Assembly: GCA_965229345.1 (NCBI GenBank) | Contig: OZ245872.1 | Span: 2,418,001-2,482,000 of the forward strand | Reading direction: 5' to 3' | DNA: 64,000 nt | From: PBB1 sp965229345 | GTDB taxonomy: Bacteria; Pseudomonadota; Gammaproteobacteria; Burkholderiales; Burkholderiaceae_C | Shown here: one piece after another, positions 52,183 through 61,947 of the stretch | Numbering within the stretch: the first letter of the stretch is position 1 | Layout: each line of letters begins with the position of its first letter | Program-made: the position numbers and the translations under genes | The notes under the pieces: model-generated | What the model was told of the DNA's origin: nothing | Database searches by the model: none | Seen by the model: only the letters and a program-made list of their open reading frames with translations

Positions 52183-53069
52183 TTCTTGCCGGACGGGGAG
52201 CCCCCGTTGTTGCCGCGCATCGCATCGAAGAACTCGCTCGACGGATCCAGAACCATCACGTCGTTCTTGTTGCGGAAGCTGGTTCGGTACGCCTCCAGGC
52301 TGCGGTAGAACTGCGCGAACTGCGGATCGCGACCAAAAGCGTCGGCGTACAGCGTCGATGCCTTGGCATCGCCTTCGCCCTTGACCTTCTGAGCATCGCG
52401 ATAAGCCTCGGCAACGATCACCTCGCGCTGACGATCGGCATCTGCGCGGATCTTCTCGGCTTCTGCGGCGCCTGTGGATCGAAGCTCGTTCGCGACCCGT
52501 TTGCGCTCGGACTCCATGCGGCGGTACACCGAATCGGTGATGTTGGCTGAAAAGTCGACCCGCTTGATCCGGACATCAACGATGTCGATGCCGAAGGACT
52601 TGGCTTCGTCGGTCAGCCGGTTGCGCACACCCTGCATGACCCGGTCACGATCGGTCGCCAGCATGGCCTGGACCGTGCGCTTGGTGACCTCTTCGTTGAA
52701 TGCGGCCTGCACGATCGGGCTCAGTCGGCTTTCGACATTGCGCATGTCCACACCGTTGTTGCGGATGAACTGCCGAGGGTCCGTCACCCGCCACTTGACC
52801 AGCCAGTCGATGACCAGGCTCTTCTTTTCAGCGGTGAAGATCGGGCGCGTCTCTGGGCTGTCCAGCGTTTGTGTGCGCCGATCGAGGAACACGACGTTCT
52901 GAAACGGCGGTGGCAGCTTGACCTTCAGACCAGGCTCGGTGACAACTTCCTTGATCTCACCAAGCGCATAGATCACCGCGAACTGCCGCTGATCGACGAT
53001 GAACAGCGTGGAGAAGGCCACGAGCAACGCGATCAATGCGCCGACGACATAAATACCGATGCGATTCAT
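52179..53069 (-). CDS. hflC: Membrane protease modulator HflC
   Basis: 296 residues. An N-terminal helix (IGIYVVGALIALLVAFSTLF) anchors a SPFH/prohibitin domain (VDQRQFAVIYALGEI, IDVRIKRVDF) with a C-terminal coiled coil. With HflK it forms a ring around FtsH and limits its proteolysis. FtsH also acts with LapB on LpxC, so it touches the first gene block of this window. It is 18 bases after hflK. Confidence 0.94.
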   Translation of the reverse strand: MNRIGIYVVGALIALLVAFSTLFIVDQRQFAVIYALGEIKEVVTEPGLKVKLPPPFQNVVFLDRRTQTLDSPETRPIFTAEKKSLVIDWLVKWRVTDPRQFIRNNGVDMRNVESRLSPIVQAAFNEEVTKRTVQAMLATDRDRVMQGVRNRLTDEAKSFGIDIVDVRIKRVDFSANITDSVYRRMESERKRVANELRSTGAAEAEKIRADADRQREVIVAEAYRDAQKVKGEGDAKASTLYADAFGRDPQFAQFYRSLEAYRTSFRNKNDVMVLDPSSEFFDAMRGNNGGSPSGKK

Positions 53070-53087
53070 GATGGTTTCCGTCGAGAT

Positions 53088-54431
53088 TCAGCGACCGTCG
53101 CGATCGCGACTGCGTTGGCCGTCGCGCGAGCGCACGTCGAGAGGGCCCTGGGCCGCCGGCGCAGAAGTGTTGCCTTCAGTTGTCGCCATCGCCGCACCCG
53201 CAGCAGGCGCCGGCGCTGCGCCCGTCTGCTGGATCAGCTTGTCCAACGGCAGATACAGCAAGTTCGAGTTGTTGCGGCTGTCGACATACACCTTGCTGAC
53301 ATTCGAATAGACCTCTTTCATCGTGTCGATGTAGAGCCGATCGCGTGTCACCGCAGGCGCCTTCTTGTACTCGGTCAGCACGCTTGCAAAGCGTTGCGCG
53401 TCACCCTCTGCCTGGGCCACCACACGTGATTTGTAGCCCTCGGACTCCTCTCGCAACCGCGCTGCGGTGCCCTGCGCCTTCGGAATCACATCGTTGGCGT
53501 AGGCCTGGCCTTCGTTCTTCAGGCGTTCGCGGTCTGCACCGGCCTTGAAGGCATCGTCGAACGCCGCCTGTACCTGCTCGGGCGCCTGCACGTTCTGCAC
53601 ATTGACGTTCACCACCAGGATGCCGGTATTGAGGCGATCGGTCTGCGTCTGGATGGACTTGACCAGTTCGTTGGCAATGGCGTCGCGCTGCTCATACAGC
53701 ACCGAGTCCATCGTGCTTTTGCCGACGATTTCACGCACCGCAGATTCCGCCGCCTGCACGACTGCATCGTCCGGGTTGCGGTTCTCGAAGAGATAGGCGC
53801 GCGAATCCTTGAGGCGGTACTGCACCGTGAATCGGATGTCGACGATGTTCTCGTCCTGGGTGAGCATCGACGAGTCACGCAGCCCCGTCGACTGGACCAC
53901 CGAGTTGCGGCCGACCTCGATCGAGCGCAGTTGGGTCACCGGAACGGTCTCGTGCGCCTGGAACGGATACGGCATGCGCCACTGGAAGCCGGCGTCTGCG
54001 GTGTGGCTGTACTTGCCGAACGACGTGACCACGGCCTGCTGGCCTTCCTGGACGATGAAAAAACCACTGCCCAGCCACAACAAGGCAGCCACCCCGGCCA
54101 CCAAGCCGACACCGATGCCAGCACTTTTCATGTCGGGCTGAAAGTTGCCGCCGTCGCCAGGATTCGGCGTGCGCGGACCACCGCCCTTGCCGCCGAACAG
54201 GCCGCTGAGCTTCTTGTTGAAATCTCGCCACAGCTCGTCGAGATCGGGCGGGCCGTCACCCTTGTTCAGAAATGGCCCGGACATCGCCGACGGCACGCCG
54301 GCAACCTCGGCTGAACGCCGCTTGCCCAGGCGAGCGATCAAGGCGATGCAAAGCGTCTTGGCGCTGGTCAACAACGCGCGCCAGGGCGACATGGGACGGC
54401 CCGGGACTTCGATGGGACGGCTGATCTTCAT
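53088..54431 (-). CDS. hflK: Membrane protease modulator HflK
   Basis: 447 residues. PPDLDELWRDFNKKLSGLFG and a Gly-rich linker precede a membrane helix (around 108-126) and the SPFH domain (FIVQEGQQAVVTSFG). The C terminus is polar. It pairs with HflC in the FtsH complex. I use ATG 54431, which overlaps the hflX stop (ATGA). This gives about 50 N-terminal residues with little resemblance to other HflK proteins; ATG 54284 (MSGPFLNKG) is the alternative. Confidence 0.88.
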   Translation of the reverse strand: MKISRPIEVPGRPMSPWRALLTSAKTLCIALIARLGKRRSAEVAGVPSAMSGPFLNKGDGPPDLDELWRDFNKKLSGLFGGKGGGPRTPNPGDGGNFQPDMKSAGIGVGLVAGVAALLWLGSGFFIVQEGQQAVVTSFGKYSHTADAGFQWRMPYPFQAHETVPVTQLRSIEVGRNSVVQSTGLRDSSMLTQDENIVDIRFTVQYRLKDSRAYLFENRNPDDAVVQAAESAVREIVGKSTMDSVLYEQRDAIANELVKSIQTQTDRLNTGILVVNVNVQNVQAPEQVQAAFDDAFKAGADRERLKNEGQAYANDVIPKAQGTAARLREESEGYKSRVVAQAEGDAQRFASVLTEYKKAPAVTRDRLYIDTMKEVYSNVSKVYVDSRNNSNLLYLPLDKLIQQTGAAPAPAAGAAMATTEGNTSAPAAQGPLDVRSRDGQRSRDRDGR

Positions 54432-55675
54432 GCGTGGAGGGGAAAAGTTCCGGTGGATTCTGGGAGCGCCGATGCACCGATGTCATCGGATTCGCTGGGG
54501 GATATTGGCGCCGTGTCGCTGAAATTCCAGGGCGATGCGTTGACGCCGGCGGCAAACTCCGCGATCAGTTTTCGCAACGCCTCCAGACCGAAGCCTTGCT
54601 GCGCGCTGATGAAAACGCGCGACACGTGGCGTCCGTCATCGAACACGATGGTGTCGACTTCGGTGTGCGGTGACTGGTGCTGATCGAGGAGGTCAGCCTT
54701 GTTGAACACCAAAATCTGCGGCACCTGTGACGCGCCGATGCTGGCCAGCACCCTCTCGACCTCCAGGCGCTGCTCGTCACGGCTCGGGCTGGCTGCATCG
54801 ACAACGTGCAACAGCAGATCAGCCTGCGCGGCCTCCTGCAATGTGGCCTCGAAGGCTTCAACCAGCTTGTGCGGCAGGTCGCGAATGAAGCCCACGGTGT
54901 CGGAGAGCGACACGTTGCGACCAGCCTCTTCCAGGTACATCTGCCGGGTGGTGGTGTCGAGGGTGGCGAACAACTGGTCGGCGGCGTAGGCGCGCGCTTT
55001 CACCAGCTTGTTGAACAGCGTCGACTTGCCGGCGTTGGTGTATCCGACGAGAGACACGCGGAACGTCTCGCTGCGCTCTCGGGACTTACGCTGGGTGTTG
55101 CGCTGGCGCTTGACCTTCTCCAGCCGCTCCTTCACCGATTTGATGCGCTCGCCGATCATCCGGCGGTCCAGTTCGATCTGCGCCTCACCCGGGCCGCCTC
55201 GATTGCCGATGCCACCACGCTGTCGTTCCAAGTGGCTCCATCGGCGCACCAGGCGAGTGGACAGGTACTGCAATCGAGCCAGTTCCACCTGGAGCTTGCC
55301 CTCATGGCTTTGCGCTCGATCGGCGAAGATTTCCAGAATCAGCATCGTCCGGTCTGCAACGGCCACGCCGAGGTGGCGCTCCAGATTGCGCTGCTGTGCA
55401 GCACCCAAGGCCTGATCGAACAACACGACTTCAGCGCGGTGCATCTCGACCAGCGCCTTGATCTCGTCGGCCTTTCCAGAGCCGATGAACAGCGCCGGAT
55501 CCGGCGATTTGCGCCGCGCAACCACCCGGGCAACGGCGATGTCCCCGGCCGACTCGGCCAGCAGCGCGAGCTCATCAAGGGTGTCGTCGAACGCAGGCGC
55601 ACGCCCGATCGCCACGCCCACGAGAATCGCGCGCGCAGGGTTGAGGTCGGCCGTGGCGGAGGGTTCTGAGTTCAA
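54428..55675 (-). CDS. hflX: GTPase HflX
   Basis: 415 residues. An N-terminal nucleotide-binding domain (LFIGSGKADEIKALVE) is followed by a coiled coil (GGIGNRGGPGEAQIELDRRM) and a GTPase domain with G1 GYTNAGKSTLFN, G3 DTVGFIRDLP and G4 NKAD. HflX rescues or splits stalled ribosomes. It is between hfq and hflK as usual. Confidence 0.94.
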   Translation of the reverse strand: MNSEPSATADLNPARAILVGVAIGRAPAFDDTLDELALLAESAGDIAVARVVARRKSPDPALFIGSGKADEIKALVEMHRAEVVLFDQALGAAQQRNLERHLGVAVADRTMLILEIFADRAQSHEGKLQVELARLQYLSTRLVRRWSHLERQRGGIGNRGGPGEAQIELDRRMIGERIKSVKERLEKVKRQRNTQRKSRERSETFRVSLVGYTNAGKSTLFNKLVKARAYAADQLFATLDTTTRQMYLEEAGRNVSLSDTVGFIRDLPHKLVEAFEATLQEAAQADLLLHVVDAASPSRDEQRLEVERVLASIGASQVPQILVFNKADLLDQHQSPHTEVDTIVFDDGRHVSRVFISAQQGFGLEALRKLIAEFAAGVNASPWNFSDTAPISPSESDDIGASALPESTGTFPLHA

Positions 55676-55712
55676 AATGAAGGCGCAGCCCCGCAGTGAT
55701 CGATGGGCAGCT

Positions 55713-55955
55713 TCACGCTGCCTCGGGGGTGTCTGGCGCGTGGAAATTCACGGCCCGGCCCGGTACCACCGTGGAGATGGCGTGCTTGTAGACCATCTGC
55801 GTCACGGTGTTGCGCAGCAGGACCACGTATTGGTCGAACGACTCGATGTGACCCTGCAGCTTGATGCCGTTCACCAGGTAGATCGACACCGGCACATGCT
55901 CCTTGCGCAGCACGTTCAGGAAGGGGTCTTGCAGCAGCTGACCTTTATTGCTCAC
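55713..55955 (-). CDS. hfq: RNA chaperone Hfq (GTG start)
   Basis: 80 residues. Sm1 (LRKEHVPVSIYLVNGIKLQG, HIESFDQYVVLL) and Sm2 (VYKHAISTVVP) are both intact. The start is GTG 55955, preceded on the minus strand by GGAGGATATC, an excellent ribosome site; no ATG gives the normal N terminus SNKGQLLQDPFLN. Hfq hexamers pair small RNAs with mRNAs. It lies between der and hflX. Confidence 0.95.
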   Translation of the reverse strand: MSNKGQLLQDPFLNVLRKEHVPVSIYLVNGIKLQGHIESFDQYVVLLRNTVTQMVYKHAISTVVPGRAVNFHAPDTPEAA

Positions 55956-56036
55956 GATATCCTCCGTGTTGAATGAATTGTCGAAGGAAACGTTAACACA
56001 CGACCCCACTGGAACCGACTCGGCGGGGGAATCCCC

Positions 56037-57371
56037 TCAGCCTTTGGCATCGAACGGATTCTTGCCCGAGCGCATCTCGATGCGAAGCGGTGTGCCAGTC
56101 AGCTTGAAGTGATCGCGGATGCGCCCTTCGAGAAACCGCTTGTAGGCGGCCGTCACGTGTTCCAGCGAGTTGCCGTGCACCACCACGATCGGGGGATTCA
56201 TTCCGCCCTGGTGCGCGTAGCGCAGTTTCGGCCGGAACATGCCCGCACGCTGAGGCGCCTGGTGTTCGAGGGCATCGAGCAGCAACCGGGTCAGCACGGG
56301 CGTCGGCATCTTGCGGGTGGCCGAGGCGTGCGCATCGGCAATGGCTTTCCACACCGGCCCGAGACCCTGTCGCTTGGTGGCCGAGATGTTCAGCACCGGT
56401 GCGAACTTCAGGAAGGCCAGACGCTGTTCGATCGACCGTTGCAACAGCTGGCGCTGGTAGTCATCGACCGCATCCCATTTGTTGACCGCGATCACCACCG
56501 CGCGACCGCTCTCGAGGATGTAGCCGGCGATGTGCGCGTCTTGGTCGGTCACACCCTGCGTCGCGTCGAGCAGCAGCAGCACCACATTCGCATCGGCGAT
56601 GGCCTGCAGCGTCTTGACCACCGAGAACTTCTCGATCGCCTCGAACACCTTGCCCTTGCGGCGCAGGCCGGCGGTGTCGATCAGCTCGAACTTCTGGCCG
56701 TTGCGCTCGAAGGGCACCGTGATCGCGTCGCGGGTGGTGCCCGGCATGTCGAAGGCGACCAGCCGCTCTTCGCCCAGCCACGTGTTGATCAGCGTCGACT
56801 TGCCGACATTGGGCCGGCCTGCCACCGCCAGACGGATCGGCGATGCTTCGTCGATGTCGCCGTCTTCGTCATCATCGAAGGGAAAGCTGGCCAAGGCTGC
56901 TTCGGTCAGGCTGCGTATACCCTGCCCGTGCGCTGACGAGATCGGGTGCGGCTCACCCATGCCGAGCTCGTAGAACTCGCCCAGCAACGGCGAATCGACC
57001 ATGCCCTCGGCCTTGTTGGCCGCCAGCACCACCGTCTTGCCGACGGTGCGCAGGTAGCGCGCGATGTCGTGGTCCTGCGCCGACAGGCCGCCGCGGATGT
57101 CGACCACGAAGATCACCGCATCGGCTTCGGCCACGGCCTGGCGTGTCTGCTTGGCCATTTCCTTGACGATGCCCGTGTCGCAGGTCGGCTCGAAGCCGCC
57201 GGTGTCGACAACGATGAACTCTCGGTCGCCGATGCGGCCGTCGCCGTAGTGGCGGTCACGCGTCAGCCCGGCGAAGTCGGCAACGATCGCGTCGCGGCTC
57301 TTGGTGAGGCGGTTGAACAGCGTGGATTTGCCGACGTTCGGCCGTCCAACGATCGCAATGACCGGCTTCAT
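56037..57371 (-). CDS. der: Ribosome-associated GTPase Der (EngA)
   Basis: 444 residues with two GTPase domains in tandem: GRPNVGKSTLFN (8-19) and GRPNVGKSTLIN (near 186), each with DTGG/DTAG and NK-D motifs, followed by a KH-like domain. It is needed for 50S assembly. It follows bamB by 25 bases, the standard bamB-der pair. Confidence 0.96.
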   Translation of the reverse strand: MKPVIAIVGRPNVGKSTLFNRLTKSRDAIVADFAGLTRDRHYGDGRIGDREFIVVDTGGFEPTCDTGIVKEMAKQTRQAVAEADAVIFVVDIRGGLSAQDHDIARYLRTVGKTVVLAANKAEGMVDSPLLGEFYELGMGEPHPISSAHGQGIRSLTEAALASFPFDDDEDGDIDEASPIRLAVAGRPNVGKSTLINTWLGEERLVAFDMPGTTRDAITVPFERNGQKFELIDTAGLRRKGKVFEAIEKFSVVKTLQAIADANVVLLLLDATQGVTDQDAHIAGYILESGRAVVIAVNKWDAVDDYQRQLLQRSIEQRLAFLKFAPVLNISATKRQGLGPVWKAIADAHASATRKMPTPVLTRLLLDALEHQAPQRAGMFRPKLRYAHQGGMNPPIVVVHGNSLEHVTAAYKRFLEGRIRDHFKLTGTPLRIEMRSGKNPFDAKG

Positions 57372-57396
57372 CGACGCAAGCTCCGGAGAAGCCGCG

Positions 57397-58524
57397 TCAT
57401 TCAGGCCGCAAGGCGAACAGCCCGCCGTCGCGGGTGACGATCAGCACCGTGGTGCCAGACACCACGGGTGCGGCCGCCATCGGCGCGCCATCGGTCGGCA
57501 GGATCAATTGCGCCACACCGTGGTCTGCCGACAGGAAGTGCAGTTGTCCTTCGAAGTCGCCAAAAACCAGCACCGGCCCGAGGCTGAACGGCGTGGTCAA
57601 TTGTCGGTACTCATACGCGTCGGAAGTCCAGGCGACCTCGCCGGTATCGGCCTTCCAGGCCGTGATGCGGTCGGCCCCATCTGCCGCATACACATGGTGC
57701 TCATCGGCGGCCAAGCCACCACGTCCACCGAATGTCTTGGTCCAGAGTAGCTGCCCGGTTTCCGCATTGATGCACCCGACGCTGGCCTGGTAAGCACGCA
57801 CGCAGACGACATCGCCAACGCGCACCGCCGGCCCGACGAGGTCGGCCAGCCGTTCGATCTCGTTGGCGCCGCGCGGCGTGGCCAGCGCGACCTCCCAGCG
57901 CAACGCGCCATTGGCCGGGTCCAGCGAGGCCAGTCGCGACCCCTGACTGACCAGCAAGGTGTTCTTGAAGGCCATCGCCACACCCGCCTGCGCCAGCGTC
58001 AACGGGTCCCCAGGACGCTGCACCGACCAGAGCCGGGCTCCGTTGAGCGCGTCGTACGCGGAGACACTTCGGTCCAGGCCGACCACGAAAACACGCTCTC
58101 CAGCCACCAACGGCGCGGTGATGACGCGCGTGCCTGCAGGTTGCCGCCAGCGCTCGCGGCCGCCTTCGAAGACGACGATCTGCCCCTCGCGAGTGACCAC
58201 CGCTGCGAACTTGCCGTCGCTGCCGACCCCGGCACTGAGTGCCGACTGCGCATCGGCGCGCCAGATCTCGCGGCCCTTTGCCGCATCCAGTGCAATGAGG
58301 GACCCGTCCGAAGCGCCTACGGTGAAGGTGCTGCCATTGACCGCGACCGAGAGAGGAAACTCGACGTCAGCGGTGCCGGACGTCCACACCACTTTCCCGG
58401 CGATCGTGGCTTTGACGGGAACCAGTTCCTTGGGTTCGGGCTTGCCCTTGTCGGAGGAGAAAAGGCCGCAGGCGCTCAGGAAAGCGCTGAGGCAAGCGGC
58501 AGCAACGACTGCGGCGCGCCTCAT
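57397..58524 (-). CDS. bamB: Outer membrane assembly lipoprotein BamB
   Basis: 375 residues. The signal peptide ends in the lipobox LSAC (Cys19 or so), and repeated beta-propeller blades (GREIWRADAQSALSAG, GARLWSVQRP, GQLLWTKTFGG) follow. It is a lipoprotein partner of BamA, also encoded here. ATG 58524 overlaps the yfgM stop by four bases; the longer open frame above is inside yfgM and rejected. Confidence 0.95.
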   Translation of the reverse strand: MRRAAVVAAACLSAFLSACGLFSSDKGKPEPKELVPVKATIAGKVVWTSGTADVEFPLSVAVNGSTFTVGASDGSLIALDAAKGREIWRADAQSALSAGVGSDGKFAAVVTREGQIVVFEGGRERWRQPAGTRVITAPLVAGERVFVVGLDRSVSAYDALNGARLWSVQRPGDPLTLAQAGVAMAFKNTLLVSQGSRLASLDPANGALRWEVALATPRGANEIERLADLVGPAVRVGDVVCVRAYQASVGCINAETGQLLWTKTFGGRGGLAADEHHVYAADGADRITAWKADTGEVAWTSDAYEYRQLTTPFSLGPVLVFGDFEGQLHFLSADHGVAQLILPTDGAPMAAAPVVSGTTVLIVTRDGGLFALRPE

Positions 58525-59207
58525 TTGCCTGCTCCGGTTGGCGTAGCGGCTTCGGCTGCGCTGGCCGCGGGCGCCGCACCCAATGCCGCCAGCTTGGCCT
58601 CGATCAGTTGCCGGTACTCGATCTTCGCGTCCATTGCCTGCCATGCCTTGGTGTAAGACGCCTTCGCGTCGTCGGCCTTGCCCTGCGCCATGAGCACGTC
58701 GCCACGGCGATCGGCCACGAGCGCTTCGAATCCCGCGGCAGTGGCTGCGTCGAGTTGCTTCAGCGCCTCGTCGAATTTCTTGTTGTCGAGCAGCAGGCCG
58801 GCCAGCCTCAGCCTTGCGATCGTCTGGTATTCGGCTTCGCCCGCATTGGCGGCGACCCAATCGAGCGTTGCCTGCGCCGCGTCGATCTGGCCTTTTTCTG
58901 CCTGCACCTTGGCGGCCAGCAGCCCCCCTTGTTGCGCAAAGGCCGTTTTGGGGTAGCGAGACTTCAGGTCGCCGAACACGCTCGCGACCTTGTCCGCATC
59001 GGCCGCCTGTGCAGCCTTGTCGAGTTCGTCGAACATCGCACCGGCCTGGATCGCTTGCTCACGCTGCCACCAGTTCCATCCCGTCCAGCCGGAATAGGCC
59101 ACCAGCGCGGCAATCAACAGCCAGGTCACCAGATTGCCGTAGCGCTTCCAGAATTGCTTGACGGCATCAAGCTGTTCTTGTTCTTCGAGATCGAGATGCG
59201 TGGCCAT
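58521..59207 (-). CDS. yfgM: YfgM-type translocon-associated TPR protein
   Basis: 228 residues. One membrane helix (around 24-43, VTWLLIAALVAYSGWTGW) anchors a TPR-like periplasmic domain (SRYPKTAFAQQGGLLAAKVQ). It resembles YfgM, which in E. coli associates with SecYEG and PpiD. It lies between hisS and bamB, the same order as in E. coli. Confidence 0.88.
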   Translation of the reverse strand: MATHLDLEEQEQLDAVKQFWKRYGNLVTWLLIAALVAYSGWTGWNWWQREQAIQAGAMFDELDKAAQAADADKVASVFGDLKSRYPKTAFAQQGGLLAAKVQAEKGQIDAAQATLDWVAANAGEAEYQTIARLRLAGLLLDNKKFDEALKQLDAATAAGFEALVADRRGDVLMAQGKADDAKASYTKAWQAMDAKIEYRQLIEAKLAALGAAPAASAAEAATPTGAGK

Positions 59208-59236
59208 GCTTGCAAGGAGTTTCGAACAGCTTCGGA

Positions 59237-60532
59237 TTATGCGTTGCGCAGTTCATCGGCCCAGAGGGCTGCATCGGAGAGCGCACGCAAGCGCTGCGTG
59301 GCACCCACGTCGCGCAGCGGCTTGACAGCCACCTCGCCACGCGACACCTCATCTTCGCCAAAAATCAATGCATGGCGGGCGCCGCTGGCGTCGGCCCGCT
59401 TGAACTGCGATTTCATGCTGCCCAGGCCTTCCCGGCTGGCCGCATGCATCACCACCGAGACACCCGCCGCGCGCAACGCGTCCACGGTGCGCAGGGCAAG
59501 TGGCATGGCCGCGGGCGACGGCACCACCGCATAGGCATCGGGCGCTGCAACAGGTGCCTCGATGCCGGCTTCCTTCAGCAGCAAGAGCAACCGCTCGATG
59601 CCCAACCCCCAGCCTACGGCCGGGGCCGGCTTGCCACCCAGTTGCTCGATCAGCGTGTCGTAACGGCCGCCACCGCACACCGTGCCCTGCGAGCCCAACC
59701 GCTCGGTGACCCACTCGAACACCGTCAGGTTGTAGTAGTCCATGCCGCGCACCAGTCGCGGATTGATGCGGTAGGCCAGTCCCGCAGCGTCCAGTGCCGC
59801 ACGGACCGCATCGAAATGCGCGAGCGATTCGGCCCCGAGAAAGCTCATCAACTGGGGCGCCGCCTCGACCAGCGCCTGCATCGCCGGGTTCTTGGTGTCG
59901 AGGATGCGCAGCGGGTTGCTGTGCAAGCGGCGCTTGGCGTCGTCGTCGAGCAACTCGGCATGGGCTTCGAAGTGAGCGATCAGCGCCTCGCGGTGGGCCC
60001 GGCGCTCTTCGGGCTGGCCCAGGCTGTTGAGTTCGAGCCGCAGGTCACGGCCCTCCACCAGACCCAATTCCCGCCACAGCATGCGGCACATCAGGATCAG
60101 TTCGGCATCGACATCGGGCCCGGCGAATCCCAGCGCCTCGGCGCCGACCTGATGGAACTGCCGGTAGCGGCCCTTCTGCGGCCGTTCATGACGGAACATC
60201 GGACCGATGTAGTACAGCCGCTTGCCGCCATCGCGCAGCAGCGAATGCTCGGTGACGGCGCGCACCACACCGGCGGTGTTCTCAGGACGCAGGCTGAGGC
60301 GGTCACCGTTCATCGAATCGACGAAGGAGTACATCTCCTTCTCGACGATGTCGGTGACCTCGCCCAGGCCACGCACGAACAGCGCCGTCGGCTCGACGAT
60401 GGGCGTGCGCACGCCGGCATACCCATGGCGGGCCATCAACGAGCGCACACGGCTCTCGAACCAGTCCCAGGTCGCCGATTCCGGCGGCAGGATGTCGTTC
60501 ATGCCCTTGACGGCTTGGATGGTCTCGCTCAT
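59237..60532 (-). CDS. hisS: Histidyl-tRNA synthetase
   Basis: 431 residues. Class II motifs: RTPIVEPTALFVRGLGEVTD, LRPENTAGVVRA, RYRQFHQVGAEALG and GWGLGIERLLLLL; VCGGGRYD is the His-binding loop. The C-terminal anticodon domain is present, which separates it from HisZ. It is 29 bases ahead of yfgM. Confidence 0.96.
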   Translation of the reverse strand: MSETIQAVKGMNDILPPESATWDWFESRVRSLMARHGYAGVRTPIVEPTALFVRGLGEVTDIVEKEMYSFVDSMNGDRLSLRPENTAGVVRAVTEHSLLRDGGKRLYYIGPMFRHERPQKGRYRQFHQVGAEALGFAGPDVDAELILMCRMLWRELGLVEGRDLRLELNSLGQPEERRAHREALIAHFEAHAELLDDDAKRRLHSNPLRILDTKNPAMQALVEAAPQLMSFLGAESLAHFDAVRAALDAAGLAYRINPRLVRGMDYYNLTVFEWVTERLGSQGTVCGGGRYDTLIEQLGGKPAPAVGWGLGIERLLLLLKEAGIEAPVAAPDAYAVVPSPAAMPLALRTVDALRAAGVSVVMHAASREGLGSMKSQFKRADASGARHALIFGEDEVSRGEVAVKPLRDVGATQRLRALSDAALWADELRNA

Positions 60533-60621
60533 GGCGTTCTCTGGAATTCAATGGACACAGCCGGGGCGTCTGCGGGGTGACAGCAGTGAAATGTGGCGGC
60601 AGGTGCCGCGATCGGGCAGGC

Positions 60622-61938
60622 TCAGGTCGTCGAGGCGGTCGCCGTGCCGTAGCGCTTGTCGATGTAGCGCTCGACCAGCGCGTGGAACTCTTCGGCGATG
60701 TGGTCACCTCGCAGCGTCAACGCCTTGACGCCGTCGATGAACACCGGCGCAGCCGGCGCTTCACCGGTGCCGGGCAGGCTGATGCCGATGTCGGCGTGCT
60801 TGCTTTCACCCGGCCCGTTGACGATGCAGCCCATCACCGCGACCTTGAGCTTCTCGACGCCCGGGTAACGCGCGCGCCACACCGGCATCTGAGCGCGCAG
60901 ATGATCGTCGATCTGCTTGGCCAGTTCCTGGAAGGTGGTGCTGGTGGTGCGACCGCAGCCGGGACAGGCGGTGACGCTCGGGTTGAACGAGCGCAAGCCG
61001 AGCGACTGCAGGATTTCGAGCGCGATCACGACCTCTTGCGTGCGCGGCTCACCAGGCTGCGGCGTCAGCGACACGCGGATGGTGTCGCCGATGCCGTCCT
61101 GCAGCAGCAGCGCCAAAGCCGTGGCCGACGCGACCGTGCCCTTGGTGCCCATGCCCGCTTCGGTCAGGCCCAGGTGCAGCGCGTAGTCGCAACGCCTGGC
61201 CAGCGCACGGTAGACGCTGACCAGATCCTGCACGCCGGACATCTTGCACGACAGGATGATCTGGTCCCCGTTCAGGCCCAGCGCCTCGGCGCGTTTGGCC
61301 GACGTGATTGCCGAGGTGATCAGCGCGCGGTACATGATCTGCTGCGGCGGGTGCGGCTCGGCGAGCTTGGCGTTGTCGTCCATCATCTGCGCCAGCAACT
61401 CGGAATCGAGGCTGCCCCAGTTGACACCGATGCGCACGGCCTTGTCGAGCTTCGCGGCGATCTCGATCATCTGCGCGAACTGGCGGTCGCCCTTGTCGCC
61501 CTTGCCGACGTTGCCGGGGTTGATGCGGTATTTCGACAGCGCTTCGGCGCAGGCCGGGTGCTCGCTGAGCAGGCGGTGTCCGTTGTAGTGGAAGTCGCCG
61601 ACCAGGGGCACATCGATGCCCATGCGGTCGAGCTGATCGCGGATGTGCGGTACGGCCGCTGCAGCTTCTGGCGTGTTGACGGTGATGCGCACCAGTTCCG
61701 AGCCGGCCATGGCCAACTCCTTGACCTGGATCGCCGTGCCGATCACATCGACGGTGTCGGTGTTGGTCATCGATTGCACGCGCACATGCGCCGCGCCACC
61801 GATCGTCACCACGCGCGAGCCCCAGCGCACCTGCGCCTGCCGGGTGCGCTTGTCGGCCGGTCGTGCTGGCTCGATGTACCCATCCAGCGCATCGAAGGCA
61901 TCGGTCGCCACGCGTGCTGCGTCGTGCAGATCAACCAT
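60622..61938 (-). CDS. ispG: 4-hydroxy-3-methylbut-2-enyl diphosphate synthase
   Basis: 438 residues. A TIM-barrel start (VRVQSMTNTDTVD) and the cluster-binding Cys residues in CPGCGRT and MGCIVNGPGE are present. It uses a [4Fe-4S] cluster in the next-to-last MEP pathway step. It follows rodZ by nine bases and precedes hisS. The first 35 residues are variable among relatives. Confidence 0.95.
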   Translation of the reverse strand: MVDLHDAARVATDAFDALDGYIEPARPADKRTRQAQVRWGSRVVTIGGAAHVRVQSMTNTDTVDVIGTAIQVKELAMAGSELVRITVNTPEAAAAVPHIRDQLDRMGIDVPLVGDFHYNGHRLLSEHPACAEALSKYRINPGNVGKGDKGDRQFAQMIEIAAKLDKAVRIGVNWGSLDSELLAQMMDDNAKLAEPHPPQQIMYRALITSAITSAKRAEALGLNGDQIILSCKMSGVQDLVSVYRALARRCDYALHLGLTEAGMGTKGTVASATALALLLQDGIGDTIRVSLTPQPGEPRTQEVVIALEILQSLGLRSFNPSVTACPGCGRTTSTTFQELAKQIDDHLRAQMPVWRARYPGVEKLKVAVMGCIVNGPGESKHADIGISLPGTGEAPAAPVFIDGVKALTLRGDHIAEEFHALVERYIDKRYGTATASTT

Positions 61939-61947
61939 GCTGCTCTC

